From NCBI GenBank assembly GCA_027604705.1, contig JADHYV010000034.1, positions 1 to 64,000 on the forward strand: a stretch of DNA of 64,000 nucleotides, read 5' to 3'. A model generated the notes under the pieces. It saw only the letters and a list, made by a program, of their open reading frames with translations. It searched no databases and was not told the origin of the DNA. Position 1 is the first letter of the stretch. The number at the start of each line of letters is the position of its first letter. Shown in pieces: positions 41,065 to 52,600 of this stretch. A program made the translations under genes and the position numbers. The stretch is from Allomyces arbusculus. Its lineage: Eukaryota; Blastocladiomycota; Blastocladiomycetes; Blastocladiales; Blastocladiaceae.

Positions 41065-42289
41065 GGACGCGATCGAGAGCGCGTGGGAAACTGGAAATGG
41101 CCGATTGGTTGACGGCGGCGGGGCGAATACCCGCGAGCGCGCGGGATGCGCGTATGGATATCATTGTGATGCGGTTTTGATCCGAATAAAGACAATGCAA
41201 CGGCGCCCACGACTGCGGCTGCCTGGAAAACAGCCATGTTTGCGGACCAGGACGCGTCGTCCTCGGACCCGACCTACCATCCTCTCGACCTTCGCGCCTG
41301 GGCAGAGACGGGCTGTGAGTCTTGAAAGGACAGAGGACGACTTGCACGAACCGCACACGGGCCCGTGGTGCACGCTTCTCGCACGAGAGCCGACGGGGCG
41401 CGCGAGGGCCACGACCACAGAGGATCATGGGGAGGATCATGGGGCCACGGTGCACGAGCAACAGGGACGTGCAGTTTGCGGCGGCCGCGCCTCGCTTCAA
41501 CAAGCCGGGCGGGAAGCCTCCGTTCGCGCTTCATGCGCCGCAACACCGCGGCCCACGCGTGCCGAAGTTGCTTCCCCTCTCCTCTCCTTGGCTCTCGACC
41601 CTCCACCCCGTCGACGTGCTCCTGCACGCCGTCCGCTGCACGACTCACGACCACGTCGCCGTCTTGCTGCACGAGCGACGCCCGCCACCAGCTACCGCAC
41701 ACCAACGCCGAACGACTTTGCACGACAAGGTTCCCTCCCCGACAACCGCGGCCAACCAACGACCAACGCCAAAACCATCAGCACATCAAGTCGCGCGGCG
41801 CACCACCGGCCATCGGTGCCCCGTCAACACTGCTGCGAGGGCTCGCCGCGTACCTGCATCGCGTTTGGGCCGTCAAGAGCCTCGTTTGCGGCTGATCAGC
41901 AGTCGCTCCAACCGCGCCCGGCACACCTGCCCGCTGCGAGCACGCTGCGCCGAACCGCCGTGCGCGCGCTGCCAAATCGAACCTGCTGCAAACGTTGCAT
42001 CCGCCAACGCGCGACACAGGCCCCCGTTTCTTTGCTGTTAAGACGAGCGACGTGCGATCAAGGTGTGTTCTGGACGTGTCGGTCGTCGTCGCGCTTTCTG
42101 GTGTGCTGCAAGCCGGGGTACGGTCGTTCTGTCGCCGATACTGACGCTTTGCCTCTCGACTTGTTTGCCCGGGTAGCTCATCCGTCGTCCAGAAGCGCAA
42201 CGCTACGCTGAAGCAACGCCAAAGCATCGCTGCACCTTCCCTGCAGCGCGGCCGGCACACCTTGCCGTCCTGCGCAACCCAACGCAGCC
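41065..42289. other. Intergenic, leader of the BTB gene
   Basis: Contains a polyadenylation-type AATAAA at 41185-41190 for the upstream gene. From about 41560 the DNA is C/A-rich and leader-like. A 410-codon open frame on plus spans most of it but has an Arg/Pro-rich, biased composition with no recognisable domain; I treat it as a GC artefact. Confidence 0.5.
41185..41190 (+). terminator. AATAAA polyadenylation signal
   Basis: AATAAA about 120 bases after the paraoxonase-like stop codon. Confidence 0.45.
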
Positions 42290-45200
42290 ATGGTTCGCCC
42301 CAGCACCGACTCGGGACTGACCGCCATGTCCGCACCACGAAAACCGTCGCTGGCCCCGTCCGCGGCCACCACCGCCGCCACTAACGGCGCCCAATCGACC
42401 GCCGCCGCCTCCACAAGCATGAACGACCCCATGTCCCGAAACGGCACGCCCTTTGCGTCAGTCGGCGACCTGCTCTGGCAGCACGGGTACTATTCGGACG
42501 TGACGCTCGACTTCAACGACCAAGCCGCCATGTGTGCCACGCTTGGGCTCGAACCGCGACTGCACCTGCACGCTGCCGTTCTCGCGCAATGCGCTTTCTT
42601 TGCGTCCCAACTCCGGTCGCTCGTCACCGCCGCGCGTGCCCCGGCGCGCGGGAAACCCGTGCCCGCGGCACGGAACGTTGTCATCAAGATGCCCGGTCGG
42701 TCGTCGGCGCTCGACTTGCAGGCGTTTTATACGGCGTTGCGACTGCTGTATACGAAACGGTTCGATGACGAACTGGCGGCCGCGAACGAAGATGCGCCAG
42801 ATTTGGCCGTCGCGGTTCTTGGCGTCTGTGTCGAGCTCGAGTGGGACGAGGGCGTGCACGAGTGCTGGCAATGGCTCGCAAAGTATTGTCGCCCAGTGGT
42901 TCCTCGAAGTCGGCCGCGTGTCGGGACGGCGAGTTCGCTTGCGACGGCAGCAACGACCGTGCGGACCGAAGACCTGGCCAGCGAGGAGGAGATGGAGGAG
43001 GAGGTCGACGTGCATGACGGTAACAGCGGTGGTGGCAATTTCTCGCTTCTCGAAAAGCTTGCTACGGCGTACCCGACGCTGCGCGACCTGTATGATACGG
43101 AGGTTGCTGCGGCCGAGGAGGCGGCGGGCCGCGCGAGCACCGAACACCATCCGCCGGGCACGCCGCAGTCGGCGCACTTGACGCTGCAACCAGACGGTGG
43201 AGAAGGCATGGAATCGGTGCCCGATGGCGGTAGCGGGAGTAACGGCACGTCGTCGCGTCGCCCTTCGGCCGATGCCGGGTCGGATGGTGCCAATGTCGAC
43301 GTCCCGGTCCCCGTTGTCCCGTCTGCCGAGGAACTGCGCGGGTCGCTCATTCTGGACCTGGGCGAAAAGGACGAAAACGACCCGGACCGGACCGAGGCCG
43401 ACCTGGCCGACGAGAGCGACGACGAGGAGGAGGACCGACTCCAAGCGCGATATGGCGACGACGGTGTCCCCGAAAGCGCGCGTGTCGGAAGTTACCTGAA
43501 CCTAACGACGCTCGCGCAACTGCTCTTGAACGCTGCGCAGGCCTACTCGGTCATTTCCACGAGCGACGCGAACCCGACCGCTGCCGGTAGCACGTTGCCG
43601 CATGATGCGACCGACGACCCGGACCTGGCCGAGTACCTTGCGCTCGACCGCATGGTGAAACTCGAGCTCGAGCACAATGCGCACGACCTCGACACGACCA
43701 ACCACTTGGCCGTCTCGGGCGAGGCCCTGCTGGGCGCCATGGACCAGGTCCTGACCGACGTCGCGCAATTGTCGATCCAGTACCTGCGCGCTGCCGACCC
43801 GCGCGCACCACCGCCCACGGCCGGGACCTCCGGCGAAGTCCCGCTACGCCTCCTCGCTCTCGGTCGCATGGCCACGTACCTGCTCAAGCGCGCGACCGAG
43901 CACGCGATTCTGAACGGCCATCGGATGCTACTTGTCCTGCAATACGTGGCCAAATTCGAGTACCTGATCTCGACAATTGCGCGTGACAGTATCGTCGCCG
44001 CAGTCCCTGCATCCATGCGCCCTCCCGGCACCGACACGACGACGCACCGACAACAAGTCGCGCACGACCTGCTGCACAACTTACTCCCAACCGTCTTTGT
44101 CGAGACCTATGCGTTCATTCTCGAACTGCAAGTGCCCTCCAACACGGCCGACCGGTACCTGACCTCGGCCCAAGCCACGGCCATGGCGATCCGCGTCCTG
44201 CAACTCGTCTCGCACCCGCGGTGGCGCGCAACCCTGCGCGCCTACCTGTGCACGGCTGATACGCCTTGGGACGCCTACCTCGCCCTGCTCATGGACGAGA
44301 TTCTCGACCGCCGCGACCGCAAGGAACTGATCACGGCGTTGATCCTCACGCAGCGGCTCGGCGCTGAAGTCGCGAGGCATCACTACCCGGACCTGCACGT
44401 CGCACGGCGCGACCGCGCGGGCTGGATTCCGCGCCGGTTGCGCCGCAACACGTCGCAGAACTCGTTACGGTCGACGTCGGCGGCGTCCACTACGTATGCG
44501 GTGAGCGGCGCGCTGTCGAGTGCTGTCGTCGCGCAGCATCGCGGGAGTGCACCACCAAAGGGGGCCAGTGGCCGCGTGCACCGTCGCCAGTCGACGTACC
44601 GGAAAGTGTTGCTGCGCCGGCATTCGGTGCTGACGCCGGATATGCAAAGACAGCTCGAGGAGATGTTGGAGTTGGATGCGGCGGCGACGGCGGGACGCCG
44701 GTCGGCCGAGTTTGGATTGTCGGTGCCGAGCACACCGGCGAGCGCCGTGGGTTCGTCGCCCCTTGGTGAGGCCGACAAGGGCTGCGACGCGCAAGTAGAT
44801 TCGGGTGCTGCTGCCGCTGCTGCTCCCGCTTCTGCGAGCGCCAGCGCCGATCAGGACGACAAGGTCCTCGGCAAGGCCAAGCACCTGCAGTCTTCGTTCT
44901 CGAGCGACGAAAACTACGTGACAACCGAATCCTCGTCGGACGGCGACGAGCTTGACGACCACGTGCATCAACGCGCGCCCGCCGTCGTCGAAGACCTGGC
45001 CAAGACTGCCGCGACCGTCGCCGACTCGCCCGAGTACGCACGCATCCTCGCCGAATCGCACCTCACACTACCGGACCTGCCGACGGCCGTCGCGCCGAAA
45101 GCCACTGGGGCGGCAACAGCGCCCGAACACGCGCCTCTGCACGAGATTATGGCTGGCCGCGCGACGTTGCAGCGGATGGCGCAGGAACGGTACCTGGTCG

Positions 45201-45391
45201 CGCTTGCCGCGGGCGCGACAGCAGCGGTAGTCCCGCGACCGTCGGCGGCGTCGGCGGTCGAGTCGGACGGCGCGGTGCCCAGTGCTACTGCGGCCGCGGC
45301 AGCACCGTCGCCGGCATCGTCGACGATCGGGCGGTGGCGGAGGTTGCGCAACCCGCTGCGCAAGTCCAAGTCGCGCGAGACCGACGCGTGA
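42290..45391 (+). CDS. BTB/POZ-domain protein with long C-terminal region
   Basis: Single exon, 1033 residues; a second Met 12 codons in (MSAPRKPS) is an alternative start. Residues 60-200 form a BTB/POZ-like domain: DLLWQHGYYSDVTLDF, LHLHAAVLAQCAFFASQLRSLV, VVIKMPGRSSALDLQAFYTALRLLYTKRF and DLAVAVLGVCVELEWDEGVHECWQWL. Acidic, Gly/Ser-rich linkers follow. Next is an alpha-helical middle (about 400-720) with many Leu/Ala heptads (LAEYLALDRMVKLELEHNAHDL, LALGRMATYLLKRATEHAIL, LLHNLLPTVFVETYAFILELQV). A Ser/Ala-rich tail ends in a basic cluster. BTB domains dimerise and often recruit cullin-3 or repressors. The middle region is not one I can name, so the role is open. Confidence 0.72.
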   Translation: MVRPSTDSGLTAMSAPRKPSLAPSAATTAATNGAQSTAAASTSMNDPMSRNGTPFASVGDLLWQHGYYSDVTLDFNDQAAMCATLGLEPRLHLHAAVLAQCAFFASQLRSLVTAARAPARGKPVPAARNVVIKMPGRSSALDLQAFYTALRLLYTKRFDDELAAANEDAPDLAVAVLGVCVELEWDEGVHECWQWLAKYCRPVVPRSRPRVGTASSLATAATTVRTEDLASEEEMEEEVDVHDGNSGGGNFSLLEKLATAYPTLRDLYDTEVAAAEEAAGRASTEHHPPGTPQSAHLTLQPDGGEGMESVPDGGSGSNGTSSRRPSADAGSDGANVDVPVPVVPSAEELRGSLILDLGEKDENDPDRTEADLADESDDEEEDRLQARYGDDGVPESARVGSYLNLTTLAQLLLNAAQAYSVISTSDANPTAAGSTLPHDATDDPDLAEYLALDRMVKLELEHNAHDLDTTNHLAVSGEALLGAMDQVLTDVAQLSIQYLRAADPRAPPPTAGTSGEVPLRLLALGRMATYLLKRATEHAILNGHRMLLVLQYVAKFEYLISTIARDSIVAAVPASMRPPGTDTTTHRQQVAHDLLHNLLPTVFVETYAFILELQVPSNTADRYLTSAQATAMAIRVLQLVSHPRWRATLRAYLCTADTPWDAYLALLMDEILDRRDRKELITALILTQRLGAEVARHHYPDLHVARRDRAGWIPRRLRRNTSQNSLRSTSAASTTYAVSGALSSAVVAQHRGSAPPKGASGRVHRRQSTYRKVLLRRHSVLTPDMQRQLEEMLELDAAATAGRRSAEFGLSVPSTPASAVGSSPLGEADKGCDAQVDSGAAAAAAPASASASADQDDKVLGKAKHLQSSFSSDENYVTTESSSDGDELDDHVHQRAPAVVEDLAKTAATVADSPEYARILAESHLTLPDLPTAVAPKATGAATAPEHAPLHEIMAGRATLQRMAQERYLVALAAGATAAVVPRPSAASAVESDGAVPSATAAAAAPSPASSTIGRWRRLRNPLRKSKSRETDA

Positions 45392-46332
45392 CTGCGAATG
45401 GTTCCTTCGCTTTTGTCTTGTTTTGTCGCGCGGCCGTGATGGCCGTGCATTTGGGGACCGCGTCGCTTGCGCTGTCCCGACTCCCCCTGTCGACACTCCA
45501 TACCTTTTCCCATTCTGTTCCCATGTTGCGCCTGTATTATTTTCCTCACCGCACCTGTGCTCTTCCGCCCGCATCCTTCGCCAACTGGAACCATTTGTAA
45601 CGCTCGCTCATTGTTCCTCACGTCCCGCACGCACTCTCTTCCTCGTCCCATGCTAAAAACGCAAGGAATACCCCGCGCATCCGCGACCTGCTCGCCTCTT
45701 TTGCTCTTTTATTGCAACGTCGAAGCTCTCACCAAGAATATCAATAGCATGTCGTCCACAGTAGCCCAATCCATTTTTGCCTTCAATGAATGTTCCAAAC
45801 AGTCACATTCTCTCGATCTCGATGGGGGAGGGCGCCGGGGGAGACTCTTCCTCACCTTCACGCCATTCGTGCGGCGGGGAGGCCAGCTAGCGCGCGGCTT
45901 GTCGAATGGCTGCGGGAACCGAAGCACGAGGGCGATCGCGACCAGGCTGCGCCGATACTCGTCGGTCACAGCATCGTAATCCGCGGCTGCGGTTGCCCTC
46001 GAGCTGATAGGTGCATCTCCTGCCACTGCCGGCCTGGTGCGTGCGGGGCGCGTGGCGGCCATGGCGAATCGTGCCGTGGGCGTCGGTACTCGTATTTGAC
46101 AAAGTGGGTGAACAGCGACGCGAGGGGATGACAAAAAGGCGGGCAGGATGTGCGGACCTGACTACCACTTGCACGCCAATCACAGACGTGACGTCGACGC
46201 TGTCATTCTGCATTTGAGCGCGCTAGTGCATGCCTTATTGGTCCTATCCCCCCGTCGGAAACTGATTCAGTGCCGCCCCTCCGTACGCTCTTCTCGTTCC
46301 GTTCCTAACAGTCTCAGTCGGGCCCTCCGGTC
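45392..46332. other. Intergenic, convergent gene ends
   Basis: The ends of the BTB gene (plus) and the acidic protein gene (minus) meet here. One weak minus-strand ORF (45709-46062) is listed separately. Otherwise nothing recognisable. Confidence 0.45.
45709..46062 (-). CDS. Hypothetical small protein (doubtful)
   Basis: An open frame of 117 residues starting MAATRPARTRPAVAG. Its middle, ADYDAVTDEYRRSLVAIALVLRFPQPF, reads like a short amphipathic/hydrophobic helix; the rest is basic and Pro-rich. The frame extends 24 codons farther upstream. No domain is recognised, and the opposite strand is also open. The case for a gene is only that the composition is not extreme. Confidence 0.22.
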   Translation of the reverse strand: MAATRPARTRPAVAGDAPISSRATAAADYDAVTDEYRRSLVAIALVLRFPQPFDKPRASWPPRRTNGVKVRKSLPRRPPPSRSRECDCLEHSLKAKMDWATVDDMLLIFLVRASTLQ

Positions 46333-48123
46333 TCATACCATGGCCGCCGGCGCCGCGCCATTACGCCGTCCGAAACTCGTGCTGCTCGCCGCGCTCGACC
46401 GACCGAGCGACAGCGCACGCCGCAACGTCGCCGTTGTCGTCGACCACAGCGTGCCGAGCAGCGAGTCGCGGCGCACAGGGTCGTCCTTGACCACAGGCCG
46501 TACCGCGGTCGTGATGGGTGTACGCAACGACGCCCACGAGTGCGTGCGGACCGTCACGGCGTGCACGGGCGCCGCGGCGAGAAGCGCGTCAAAAGTCGTC
46601 ACGTGGCATGCCGGCGCGTCGTCAGTCGAGGTGGTGGCGAGGATGGGAGTGGTAGAAGTTGTTGTGGGGGTATCGGGCGTGAGCGCGGTCTCGGACGTGA
46701 GCGCAGGCTCGGTCGTGATGCTGGACGGGGTCGGGTCGACGGTTAGAGAAATACTCACAGCAGTTGGCGCGTCAACAGTCGGCGGCGCGTCGTTGACGCT
46801 CGGCTCGGTTGCCGCAGTTGGTGCGTCGGCAGTTGGCGGCGCGTTGTCCTCCGTCGCCCACGCCGCGAGATCGCCCGACTCAAACGACCGCCGCAAATGA
46901 TGCGCGTCGCGCTCGAGCAGCTCCGTGGGGCTGGTGACCGTCGCATCGCCTTCCGGAGCAGGAACAGACACGACGTCCAGGCCCGCATCCCCATTTACAA
47001 CGTTCTCCTCCTCAGCATCTTCGTCCTCCTCCTCGCTGTACGCGACATCCTCGTCATCCATCTCATCCTCATCTTCCTCCTCGTCGTCATACAACTCGCC
47101 CGTATCGGTGACCGACACTACGCGACTGATCGTGCGATGCGACGCGATCCGCGCGCGCCACGAGACTCCCTTCCCCACGGCATGCATCAAGCAGGGCGCC
47201 GCGTCCAAGACGCCAGGCCACGTCGCGTTGATGGTCGAGAGCGTGCGTGGCACAAACAGACACGCCGAGCTGTTCTTGAGCGTGTTTTCGGCCAACTGCG
47301 CAAAGGAGGCGCGCGCTTGCGCTGGCTGCGGGTCGTCATCGTCAACGTCGTCCATATCGTCGTAGAGGTCCGAGTCGCTGATGGGTGGGAACCGCGGCGG
47401 GAGCGAGAGGGTAATGGGCGACCGCACGTGGCATAGGGAGCGTGGGCGCGTCGCCGTCGAGCCGTTGGTGCAATCTGCGGATAATACGTGGTTTTCGTGC
47501 TCCTCCCTTTCTTGCTCCTCTTCCTCCTCGTCGTCCTCGGAAATCACCATGGGACGGTTCTGCAGCGTCGTGGGAACGTGCAATTAGCAACCGATCCGGC
47601 GCCCCCAACTCCGGAAACCAGCAGACGTCGCACCCACCTTCGAACCCAGCTGGAACCGCCCACCCACGCCGACCGCGGGCATCGGATCGTCACGCTTCGC
47701 TGCTTCGTGCTTGACCGCGACTACCGGCCCGCGCTCCTCATCGGCCGGCACGTCCTCCTCCTCTGCCGCGACCGCATTTGCCACATCCTGCTCCCTCTGT
47801 TCCTCCTCTTTCGGCGCCTCATCAGCCGCTCCGGCTCCCATGACCATGGCCTCGATCTGCTCGGGCGACGGACACCGCAACAGCAGGTGCGCGGCACTCG
47901 TATTATTGGCGGCTGTCGGCCATGGCTCGAGCGGGAACGCCGGGATCGGCGTGCGCGTCGAGCGCGAAGGCGCGTTGCGGCGGCCGGCGTAGTACGCGCG
48001 GTAACTCGCGCGCGATTGAGCAAGCAGAGGGGGCAGCGGTGGGTCCGCGCCGGGCGCGGTCGTGAGCGTGTCGGGCCATTCGTCGTCGAGGGCCGTGTCG
48101 GACGCGAGGGCCGTGTCGGACAT
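46333..48123 (-). CDS. Acidic, largely disordered protein of unknown function
   Basis: Exons (minus) 48123-47638 and 47559-46333 (donor GTGGGT, acceptor CTGCAG, phase 0), 570 residues. Exon 1 begins MSDTALASD and contains a possibly folded part (LLAQSRASYRAYYAGRRN ... IPAFPLEPWPTAANNTSAAHLLL) followed by Glu-rich sequence. Exon 2 starts with an Asp/Glu run, then a moderately conserved-looking stretch (SLPPRFPPISDSDLYDDMDD; NTLKNSSACLFVPRTLSTINATWPGVLD; GVSWRARIASHRTISRVVSV), a second Asp/Glu run, and a long Thr/Ala/Pro-rich region ending in a basic, Ser/Arg-rich C-terminus. No family is recognised. The intron is supported by phase and by the two halves being one continuous open frame once it is removed. 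Confidence 0.6.
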
Positions 48124-48709
48124 GTTTTGAGGTCGGCAACCGGTCGATCAGTTGGCGGGCAACGTCGCGATCGTGCGGGCCGGTGTGCGCGAATGGGGGG
48201 GAATTGGGGGTGAGAGATGGGGGTGGACGGGTGTTCGAGACTCGTGGGCGCGTGGTGCGGCAAGTTGCAGCGTCACCGGCGTCGGCGAAGAGATGCGGAG
48301 GAAGAAGACCGCCGCGGCGGACGACGACATCGTCGACGGTTCGACGATGAGTTACCTCGACATATATCAATCATGTGAATCTCACATGGTCGCCTTGTCT
48401 CACGTTGGGACGCGTCGCTCCCAGGCTATCCTATGGGGATATTAGTCTTCTTCGAATGACGCAGTTCACGATGCACAGGTTGTTTTGCAGGATGAGAGCT
48501 CGATAATCTGTGGTCGTCAAGGCACAAGCTAAACATCGCCTGCTGCGCTTTCACCAACATTCGTCACATCTCACTGTGAATGGGTAGACCACTGCCATAA
48601 CTTGGTCCCCCATTGCTGCAACAGCTCCTGCACATGCTTGTCCTAGACCACCTAATCAGTCTCTGAAGCTGATTCCTCGAGCTCAGGAAGAGGCAAAACG
48701 GTCAAGCAC
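48124..48709. other. Intergenic leading into an AT-richer island
   Basis: From about 48430 the base composition drops well below that of the rest of the window and stays low to about 49030. A 114-codon plus-strand open frame (48588-48932) without an early ATG lies inside it. Confidence 0.5.
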
Positions 48710-49281
48710 CTACTGGGAGGAGATATTTTGTCCAGACCATGTAGTCGAGGAAAAATGCTGTGCCAGATATGACAGAAGAAGAAAAATGTTGCTTGCAAAA
48801 GATGGGCACAAAATGGCCAAGAACAGGTTCCTTTTGAGCCTCAAGTCCTCCCACAACACTTCATTCTGGAATAGAAAAGTCATGGACACATGGCCAGTGA
48901 TCTGTGTGGCAAAACAGGGTGGAGCGGAGTGAATATTTACCAGGAGCAGAGCCTCCTTCCAGTAGACGGCGTTGATGAAAAGCACGATGTTGGGAACGAC
49001 TGTGAAGGGAGGCAAGGGTGTCAGATCAACAACAATCACAATGACAACTCACAGAAATGATAATCGCAAAAACGACGGAGTGGCGAGACGGACGCACCAT
49101 TTTTGAAAGAGGGTCGATGGAAATTCAGATTGATGATGATGTTGCGAGGTTCACGCACATAGGAGTGGAAGTGGAAGGGGTGGTGGGCAGCATGCAAGGG
49201 CACCAGGGTGGCACGAGTGTAGGGCGGAGCGAGGCTCGAGCAAGTCGAGCCGCGAAGCGACAGGGCGGCCCGTGATAGCAT
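48710..49281 (-). CDS. Hypothetical small mitochondrial-type protein (doubtful)
   Basis: Predicted exons (minus) 49281-49053 and 48999-48941, joined in phase 1 with a GTGAGT donor and a CACAG acceptor. A third exon is less sure; it probably begins after TTCCAG near 48870 and ends at 48710. The N-terminus MLSRAALSLRGSTCSSLAPPYTRA looks like a mitochondrial presequence. The body reads YVREPRNIIINLNFHRPSFKNG, then FVPNIVLFINAVYWKEALLL, then possibly NEVLWEDLRLKRNLFLAILC with a hydrophobic end. Its codon use is much less G/C-ending than in neighbouring genes, and the third exon overlaps an open frame on the other strand. No family recognised. Confidence 0.33.
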
Positions 49282-49662
49282 GGTCGGTCGGTGGAGCTGA
49301 CGGGAGGTTGGAAGACACCGGTTGAGACTTGAGATTGAGTGGGAAATGAGATGGATGGTGAAGTGAATTGAGTGCGGCCAGCAACATGTCAGGTGATCAC
49401 GGCAACATGCAGGGTCGGGCGGTTTGCGTTCGAGTCGGAGTCGGCGTTGGCCACGGCTGATCACCACCAGCAACAACCGAGTACGGCGACGCGCAACGAC
49501 GCGCGACCCACGAAGGCCGACGCGACCAGCACCCGCTGCAAACGAAAGAGCGCGTTCACCCCGAGCGCTTCGGCTCCTCCTTCCCCGAAATCGCTTCTTC
49601 GCGGCCGTGGATCACGCTCGACCGACCCGGCTGCGCCGACGCGCCCCCCGTCCCCCGCGACC
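49282..49662. other. Divergent upstream region of GCN1
   Basis: Lies between the doubtful small gene (minus) and GCN1 (plus). Leader-like C/A/G-rich sequence precedes the GCN1 ATG. No TATA box seen. Confidence 0.45.
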
Positions 49663-52600
49663 ATGGACCCCGTCGCCAAGCTGCTCGCCCTCTTCGGAGA
49701 GTGCGGCGGCGCCATCCTAGATGATTGGATCGAGAACCAGATTTTACCGCTGGTCGACGAGCAAGGTTCGCATCGCAGCTGCTGCCGTTGCACTGTTATC
49801 TGTTACCTGCCATGATCAACCTGTTGTTGCTCGCGCACGACCACGGCGGCTCACCAACCGGATCGACTCCTCAGATGCCCGCGTCCTGAGCCCAGAGGTC
49901 GTTAAGACCATGGTCTACCTGACGATCCACCGCTACGCGACGCTGCCCAAGCGTACGCGCCGCGCGCCCCTCGCCCTCTACCGCGCCATGCTCGATGCGT
50001 CCTCGTCCGACGCCAAGCTGCGCGGCTCCCTGATCGAGGCCGCCGTTAAGGTCGTTGACGCGGCCGTTATCCGCCCCACCGGCGCGAGCGGCAAGTCTGT
50101 GCACGTCGTCCCGCTCCCGTCCATTACCTTCGCGCTGCAGTGGGTCGACGAGGCGATTCGCGCACTCGGCAAGGCCCTGCCGCCACGGCTATTTGCGATT
50201 CACTGCACGCTCGTTGCCCTGACCTTGATCCACCCGAACTCGACGTCGACGACGCCCGTGCGCGCGTTTGGCGACAAGTTCTTTTGGCACGATTACCCGC
50301 AACGCAAGGAGCTTGCTCCGATTATCGTCGAGTGGATCGTGACCGAGAAGCTTGGTGCTGACGCGATGGTCGTGCTTGGGTCGCTTGGCGTACTCGCGCA
50401 TTTGGTTGCTGGCCAGACGGTTGCGTGGAACCACGCGTGGATGCCGCTGCTGTCCAAGCACCTCATGACGTGCAAAGTGCCCGTGCCGAACCGCGTGCTG
50501 GTACGCTTTGACGTGCTCCCCACCGTCGCCACCCGCGTTCTTCCCCCCCGTCCAACCGTAAACTGTCCGTTTATAGCGCGCAGTCAAGCCCCTGCTCCGC
50601 CACATGCCCATGGACGAGGTCCTGCAAACGTCGGAAAAGATCTTCCTGCGCTCGCCCGAGGTCATCTTGCCGTTCCTCGCCGTGCTCGTGACTTGTTCAG
50701 CCGAGACCTCGGTCGCCGTCAAGGACGCCGTCGCCACGGCCATTGCCTCGCAACTCAGCTCGACCAACGACGCTAATGCCGCCCTCGCTCAGACGGTCTT
50801 TGTCGGTCTGTGGAAGCTCGGCAATGACGCGGCGCGCACGGCCCTCGTCGGTAAGGCCCTGCTGGCCATTGCCAAGTGCGGCACCTGGCAGCAAAAGACG
50901 CACGTTTACGCGTCGCTCAAGCAGGCGACGTTGTCCACCGCCGACCTCGACACGCTCGTCAAGAACTCGAAGGCCGAGTCGAACGACCAGGTTGCCGTCG
51001 CCATTTTCGAGCTGCTCGCGCAGTACCCCGATGCGGTCGACAAATTCCTCGCAGCGTGGTCGCGCGTCAACGAAAAGATCCGCAAGCTCGTCTTCCAGGT
51101 CCTCTACGACGCGAAGATTGACCTGCCCGTCGACAAGCTCGCGATCGCGACCGACCATGTCGCTCTTGCGCTCATTCTGCGGCAAAGCGCGTTTGACGCC
51201 AAGCGCGACGCAAAAAAGCTCGCAGTTTTCCTGGCCATCAAGGGCAGCGCCGTCGATGCCTATTACGTGCACGCGCTCAACGGGCTCATGGCCGACAGCA
51301 CCGTCCTGTCCGCCGACCAGCTGCACGCATCGCTCCTGCTCGTGCTGGCCTCGCCGCACGCAACTCTCCTTCAGCACACGACGCACCCTGCGGTTCTCGC
51401 CGCACTTCGCGCCCACACCGACGCGCATTTGCGCACGGCGCACGTGGCCCCGATTGCGCGCAAACGTTTCCTGCACTTGCTGCACCACCTCAAGGCCGAG
51501 GCGACACTCGTCGACTTTGTCTTGGTCGCGCACCACCCGTGCTTGCCGGAGGACATGTGGTCGTCCCTCGCGTTCCACTGCCAGGTGCATCTCGACCAGT
51601 GGTTGCCGGCGCACGCCAAGGAGGTGGTCGCGATTGTCAAGGCCGCGCTCACGGCCGAGCAGCCCTGGGCGCAGCAGGCGGCATTGCGTGCGACGTCGAC
51701 ATTGCTCTGGATCGAAGCGGATTTGATGCCCGAGTTTGCCGCGACCGCGCAGACGCTGATCGAGGAGACGCGCAAGGGTAAGGCGGCCAAGGCCAAGGCT
51801 GCCGAGACTGCGGCCAACGCCCACGCGCCTGGTCGTTCGCCGGTCGCTGAGCGCAAGGGTGCGGCAGCAGGTCGGCCCGCGTCGGCGGGGAAGCCGTCCG
51901 TCGGTAAGGCTGGCGCCAAGAAGGGTGGTGCCGCCGTGCCCGTGGCCGCCGCGGCCCCTGCCGAGCTGGCGGTGCCGGACGTGGACTACACGCAACTGGT
52001 TGTCGATCTGATCTGCGCCATGACCAAGCACGGATCGTCGCTCGATGCCGTGATCACGGTGCTCGTCGACTTGTTGCAGGAAATCCGGCACACGTCGTCG
52101 ATTGACGTGACCGAGGCGTGGCGTAACGTGTGTGGCTCACTCGACCCGGCGCTTGACAATGTGCGCGTGCTCATGGCCGCGCTCCTCGTCGGCTTGCCCG
52201 CCAAGGGCCAGGGTGTGCCGACGGCGTCGCAGGACGAGATGGTCTCGTCGTTGCTGTTCCAGGTCGCAGTCAAAACCACGTCCGAGCCCATGACCCCCGT
52301 GGCGTTCCTGGTCCTGCACCAGATCATGACGCGCGTATTTGACGCGTCGGTTGCGCGCACGCGCACCAATGACAAGGTCGTGCTGAACCGCGTGCTCGAC
52401 CACGTCACGTTCTTTGTGGATGTCGCCGCGCAGCACGCAACGCTCGCGATCTCACCCGTCATGCCCATGACCACGCTCATGCACCAGCTGATTGACGCGC
52501 TGACCATTTGGAAAAAGCAAGCGGCCAAGGCTCACGAGGCGCTCGTGACGTTGTGCCACGCGTGCCCGGAGCCGCGCGCCGAGCATCTCGAAATCTTGAA

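Noticed and set aside
40979-42211. 410-codon plus-strand open frame between the paraoxonase-like and BTB genes
   Set aside because: Arg/Pro/Thr-rich with no hydrophobic core or motif; overlaps the coding 3' end of the upstream gene in another frame. Explained by scarcity of stops in GC-rich DNA.
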